From Desulfovibrionales bacterium GWA2_65_9 (GTDB taxonomy: Bacteria; Desulfobacterota; Desulfovibrionia; Desulfovibrionales; Desulfovibrionaceae): a DNA stretch of 11,089 nt. Below the pieces are notes generated by a model that was not told the DNA's origin, ran no database searches, and was given only the letters and a program-made list of their open reading frames with translations. This document shows, piece by piece, positions 8,466 through 11,089 of this stretch. Numbering within the stretch: the first letter of the stretch is position 1; the number at the start of each line of letters is the position of its first letter. The stretch lies in contig MGTN01000177.1 in NCBI GenBank assembly GCA_001799475.1, positions 8,112 to 19,200 on the forward strand, read 5' to 3'. Both the position numbers and the translations under genes were made by a program.

Positions 8466-8474
8466 TTCAGGCCG
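8458..8474 (+). promoter_or_regulatory. putative bacterial SECIS element of arsS
   Basis: CGGCCT (8458-8463) pairs perfectly with AGGCCG (8469-8474) around the loop AGTTC. The 17-nt stem-loop starts 13 nt after the in-frame TGA at 8442-8444. The loop starts 19 nt after the TGA and has a G as its second base. Bacterial SECIS elements recognised by SelB are short stem-loops of this kind just 3' of the UGA with a G early in the apical loop. No T-run follows (CAATCTCAAAG), which speaks against a simple terminator. The hairpin spans the TAG that would end the extended protein. Confidence 0.7.
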
Positions 8475-8479
8475 CAATC

Positions 8480-8571
8480 TCAAAGTTGACGTGAATGTGT
8501 CGCGGCTCACCCCGTGGGGCATATTCGGGGGCAACGGCTTAACCCAGCACAAGCTGGAGCGCATCAAATAG
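8480..8571 (+). other. coding-like remnant of unknown origin before the element boundary
   Basis: After arsS a frame reads LKVDVNVSRLTPWGIFG and then GNGLTQHKLERIK before a TAG at 8569-8571. It has no start of its own. The tail GLTQHKLERIK faintly recalls the linker before an AraC-type helix-turn-helix (pattern 'GL...QL.RI'). It could be a scrap of a regulator cut by the insertion of the following element, but the stretch is too short to be sure and may be plain non-coding sequence. Confidence 0.2.
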
Positions 8572-8596
8572 GTTTAATCCGAACCCACTAGCATGT

Positions 8597-8625
8597 TTGA
8601 CACAACAAGTGGTCACTCGTTACAG
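8597..8625 (+). promoter_or_regulatory. putative sigma-70 promoter of the frameshifted gene
   Basis: A perfect -35 TTGACA (8597-8602) is followed after 17 bp by TTACAG (8620-8625), a weak -10. The spacer holds AGTG-GT-CACT (8608-8617), an inverted repeat that could be an operator. The start codon at 8745 is about 115 bp further on. The rest of 8572-8744 shows nothing else recognisable. Confidence 0.4.
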
Positions 8626-8744
8626 ACTCAACAGGGTAGAACTCTTCGCCACCGCATCGCAGGACTATGTCTATGGCCAGTCTTGCGCCCATGCGGTGGC
8701 TACCCTGCCAAACAGGTATCACCGAGATTGAGACTGGAGTGGTT

Positions 8745-9733
8745 ATGACATATAAATTGGATGAAAGTGTATTCCTGAAATCTCCAAGTGTTGAGCTGGC
8801 TGATCCAATCTGTTTTGAAGACTTACTTAAGCGTTGGCCAAAATTCTCGAGAGAAAGGATAATTGATCTCGTCTCAGAAAAAAAACTCACGGCATATGTA
8901 TCAATCAAAGATGAAGTGAACGCAGACGGTGAAAGAGTTCACGAATCAAAGCCTATTGATCCAGGCGCTTCCATCTATACTCAAAGTTTGAGTAATTACG
9001 ACTCCGTGAGCATCGCGTTCATGTCGCACAATACAATATTTGACATGCCGGAATATTATCATTTGAGAAAGGAAACTGTCATTTTAATAATACAGTTGCA
9101 TTATTTTCACATGAGAATTCAGGCATATCAAATGATTCTGAAAAATACACGTGCGACAGGCTTGCAAAGCGTTGGAATTGTGATCAACAGGATGTTCTAC
9201 ACGTGCTTGATAACCGCCGCTCTGGTGCAATAAAATATTTCCCAGATATGCCGATACAGGATGTAACTCAACTCGCATATTTCTACGTGACACATAAGTA
9301 TCTCAGCCTTTGGGAAACTGAAAGCGAAGTCAGCAAGTTCAGACATGATACTGGCCCGACATCAAACGAAGCCTCAGCGTCCAAGCAAAAATCTTTGGCG
9401 GTAGCGAATACATCCTTCAACACTGCAAACGCAGAGGAATTTCATGAGCTAGACGACCTCAAGGAACCAGAGGCAAGCCCGGTTTTGAAAACCACAAATG
9501 CTTCTGAAGCAATACAGGACAAAACAGCAAAGAATTGGGCCAATAGTCTCGAGAAAGCCGTTGCCCTTGCGGTGGAATGCGCCAGAAACGACGTTCCGAA
9601 ATCCATAAAACAGCACCAAACAATGTGGGCACAACTTTGGGGAGACACAGAAAGCAATGAGCCACGCAAAGCAGCTTTTCGAGCTTTCCGGAAAGGGCTC
9701 CCCTCCGAACTAAAACATAGGAAAAAAGAGTAA
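8745..9733 (+). pseudogene. frameshifted gene with two related HTH-like modules, function unknown
   Basis: Frame one runs from the ATG at 8745 (GGAG upstream) to a stop at 9231-9233. A second frame is open from 9044 to 9733 and has no ATG or TTG, only a GTG at 9203. The part of the second frame before that GTG reads YTCDRLAKRWNCDQQDVLHV, clearly protein-like and similar to CFEDLLKRWPKFSRERIIDL in frame one (8811-8870). Each module has L-x-KRW followed by a helix and a short Lys/Arg turn, like a small DNA-binding helix-turn-helix. The simplest reading is one gene of about 329 codons with a one-base indel near 9045-9066. The C-terminal end (about 9640-9730) is basic: PRKAAFRAFRKGLPSELKHR. The protein family is not recognised. 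A sequencing error or a programmed shift would also explain it. Confidence 0.55.
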
Positions 9734-9848
9734 CTTTCCAAAGCTGATTTAGAATGAATCTTCGGAAGTAGCTCTCACCTAACATTTGCGTTTGCTCACA
9801 ACAGCGAAGAGCAAATCACTGCCTATTCTTTCCGTGCCCCGCATCGTC

Positions 9849-9923
9849 ACGATTCGGCCCACCTCTCTGCACGATTCGGCCTATTTTTCTTCACGATTCG
9901 GCCCAACTTTACGATTCGGCCCA
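9849..9923 (+). repeat. array of four direct repeats (iteron-like)
   Basis: ACGATTCGGCCYA occurs at 9849-9861, 9871-9883, 9893-9905 and 9911-9923. Three copies end CCCA and one ends CCTA. Start-to-start distances are 22, 22 and 18 bp, so the first three are on one face of the helix. The array lies in the 264-bp gap (9734-9997) before the AlpA-type gene, with the last copy ending 74 bp before its ATG. Such arrays bind a replication initiator (iterons) or a regulator. Nothing else is recognisable in the gap. Confidence 0.75.
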
Positions 9924-9997
9924 CATGGACAAATTTTTCGCCGGGTGTATTCCGCGAAGACTTCACCAGCCATACCTGGCACAAAGGAGTTTTCGCC

Positions 9998-10198
9998 ATG
10001 ACCAAGAAGCTCAACACCCACGAAGCAGCGGCCTTCCTCAACCTTTCCGCAGGCACCCTTGAAGTCTGGCGTTGTACAGGCCGTGGCCCAAAATACGCCA
10101 AACTAGGGAAACGCGTCGTGTATGACGTGGCCGATCTGGAATCCTACGTCTCAGACAGAAAGGTGATCACCACCGACACCATGCGCGAACGGCAATGA
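9998..10198 (+). CDS. AlpA/excisionase-type helix-turn-helix protein
   Basis: A 66-aa basic protein with the short winged-helix fold of AlpA and excisionases. NTHEAAAFLNLSAGTLEVWR gives the helix-turn-helix, GRGPKYAKLGKRVVYD the wing, and VADLESYV the last helix. AAGGAG stands 9 nt before the ATG, a strong ribosome site. Members of this group are small DNA-binding proteins of prophages and integrative elements that act as excision factors or regulators. The repeat array just upstream is a candidate target. The call to fold is firm; the role in this element is inferred. Confidence 0.85.
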   Translation: MTKKLNTHEAAAFLNLSAGTLEVWRCTGRGPKYAKLGKRVVYDVADLESYVSDRKVITTDTMRERQ

Positions 10199-10328
10199 AG
10201 ACCAACGCGTATCCCTGAATGTTGTGGTCCGGCGTATGCTGACGATCTGCCAAAACCGGCATAGGGCGATCACGTCCAGCAGCACTGCCGTTTATTCGCA
10301 ACCCTCGCCATGAAACGGGAGGCCGCAG

Positions 10329-10499
10329 ATGCATCCAATTATACACCAAATTGAATCAAATGGAATTATTGCTCGTCTCCGCTGGTGGACCTTGCGCTGG
10401 CTCCAGACCTGGGCTTCTGAGATCAGCATGTCCACGTCACGGTGGACTGACCAGTTGCAGGTCAAGCTTGATGCCCAACAGGAAGGGCGCCATGACTAG
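10329..10499 (+). CDS. small 56-aa protein of unknown function
   Basis: An open frame from ATG 10329 to TAG 10497-10499. GGGAGG (10317-10322) stands 6 nt before the start, one of the best ribosome sites in this part of the window. The stop overlaps the primase start by 8 bp (ATGACTAG), suggesting translational coupling. The sequence has a Trp/Arg-rich middle (RLRWWTLRWLQTW) that could form an amphipathic helix, and a charged C-terminus. No family is recognised. The 130 bp between the AlpA-type gene and this ORF show nothing clear. Confidence 0.55.
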   Translation: MHPIIHQIESNGIIARLRWWTLRWLQTWASEISMSTSRWTDQLQVKLDAQQEGRHD

Positions 10500-11089
10500 C
10501 TCCCTGGAAGATATTCTGGAGCTGGCCTCAACAGGGTTTCGCATCTTCCCCTGTAGAGAGAAACGGCCAATCACCAAGAACGGATTCAAAGATGCGAGCG
10601 CCGACCCTGAGCAGATCACAACCTGGTGGACCCAGTACCCAGACGCTCAAGTTGGCCTTCCGACCGGGCAAAACATCAACGCCTTCGTGCTGGATATCGA
10701 CCTGCCGGATGGCCCGGCCTCTCTGGTAGCGCTGGAGGCCAAGCACGGCACTCTGCCGCCCTCTTGGCAGACTCGCACAGCTTCAGGTGGCGAACATCGC
10801 TTCTACGCCCTGCCAGCGGACCGAAAAATTAGAAACAGCGCCAGCAAGCTTGCACCAGGTCTGGATGTTCGAGGTGAGGGCGGCTACGTCATCACGCCAC
10901 CCTCGCCAGGATATGTCTGGACCTCAGACAGCGTCGGCCTTGCTCAGGCCCCCGGATGGCTCCTGGATCTCATCGCCCCCTTCCCACCAACAGCAAGCTG
11001 CCCGGCCGAGCCAAGCGCAGGCACAACCCCATATGGGCGAAAAGCTCTTGAGGCTGAGGCCGCGCGCATTGCACTGGCCCCGATAGGCA
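10492..11089 (+). CDS. bifunctional DNA primase/polymerase (Prim-Pol), N-terminal part
   Basis: The first 199 codons are present and the gene runs off the window. The Prim-Pol domain of archaeo-eukaryotic primase type is clear: GFRIFPCREKRPITKNGF (15-32), VGLPTG (54-59), the metal-binding VLDIDLPDG with Asp68 and Asp70, SGGEHRFYALP with His102, and GLDVRGEGGYVITPPS with Asp125. The segment YGRKALEAEAARIALAP (181-197) is the linker usually found after the domain, often before a helicase part. AGGAAGG lies 5 nt before the ATG at 10492. These enzymes make primers and copy DNA for plasmids, phages and integrative elements, supporting a replicating element here. Confidence 0.88.
   Translation, partial: MTSSLEDILELASTGFRIFPCREKRPITKNGFKDASADPEQITTWWTQYPDAQVGLPTGQNINAFVLDIDLPDGPASLVALEAKHGTLPPSWQTRTASGGEHRFYALPADRKIRNSASKLAPGLDVRGEGGYVITPPSPGYVWTSDSVGLAQAPGWLLDLIAPFPPTASCPAEPSAGTTPYGRKALEAEAARIALAPIG

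Larger units (their letters stand above)
8570..11089. mobile_element. edge of an integrated plasmid/phage-like element (partial)
   Basis: At about 8570 base composition shifts: the next 1.2 kb is visibly AT-richer than the preceding genes. It is followed by a module typical of integrative or extrachromosomal elements: a direct-repeat array, an AlpA/excisionase-type protein, a small overlapping ORF and a Prim-Pol primase. No integrase, att repeat or tRNA is visible, so the left boundary is only estimated from the composition change and the right end lies outside. Confidence 0.55.

Noticed and set aside
8458..8474. Hairpin after arsS as an intrinsic terminator
   Set aside because: There is no T-run after it, and its spacing from the in-frame TGA fits a SECIS element better.
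9203..9733. Separate gene starting at GTG 9203
   Set aside because: Protein-like, module-matching sequence extends upstream of this GTG in the same frame, so it is more likely the 3' part of a frameshifted gene.
9849..9923. CRISPR array
   Set aside because: Repeats are 13 bp and the spaces between them only 5 to 9 bp; no cas gene is nearby.
9786..10001. 71-aa + strand reading frame across the direct repeats
   Set aside because: It translates the repeat array, has no ribosome site and no family resemblance.

Overview
The window is GC-rich for its first ~8.57 kb and encodes everything on the + strand. Its content points to a Desulfovibrio-like sulfate reducer: a tungsten/molybdenum aldehyde:ferredoxin oxidoreductase tail, an iron-type alcohol dehydrogenase, a sigma-54 two-component system, several radical SAM enzymes and a likely selenoprotein. 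This assignment is inference from gene content; no rRNA or other taxonomic marker is present.

Region 1 (1-5578) reads as an alcohol/aldehyde oxidation block: the last 32 codons of a probable aldehyde:ferredoxin oxidoreductase, a B12-binding-type radical SAM protein, an iron-containing alcohol dehydrogenase, a cytoplasmic PAS histidine kinase whose start codon overlaps the dehydrogenase stop, and an NtrC-type sigma-54 activator 11 bp further on. Region 2 (5579-6855) is moaA, the first enzyme of the pterin cofactor that the oxidoreductase needs. It lies behind a good -24/-12 promoter. Region 3 (6856-8465) is a two-gene unit behind a second, very similar -24/-12 promoter: a carboxymuconolactone-decarboxylase/AhpD-like protein and an ArsS-type radical SAM protein. 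A near-identical 14-bp element (TGTCATTRCGACCC) sits 189 and 188 bp upstream of the two -24/-12 sites. This suggests that the neighbouring NtrC-type regulator activates both units.

The most striking item is the end of arsS. An in-frame TGA occupies the place of the conserved C-terminal Cys of the family. It is followed by GGAVTA and a TAG stop, and a perfect 6-bp stem with a 5-nt loop starts 13 nt after the TGA. This looks like a selenocysteine codon with a bacterial SECIS element, so the real gene should run to 8465 and not stop at 8444.

Region 4 (about 8570-11089) is visibly more AT-rich at first and looks like the edge of an integrated plasmid- or phage-like element. It has a frameshifted gene with two related HTH-like modules, an array of four direct 13-bp repeats (iteron-like), an AlpA/excisionase-type small HTH protein, an unrecognised 56-aa ORF, and the start of a Prim-Pol type primase that overlaps it. 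No integrase or att site is visible; the element continues beyond the window.
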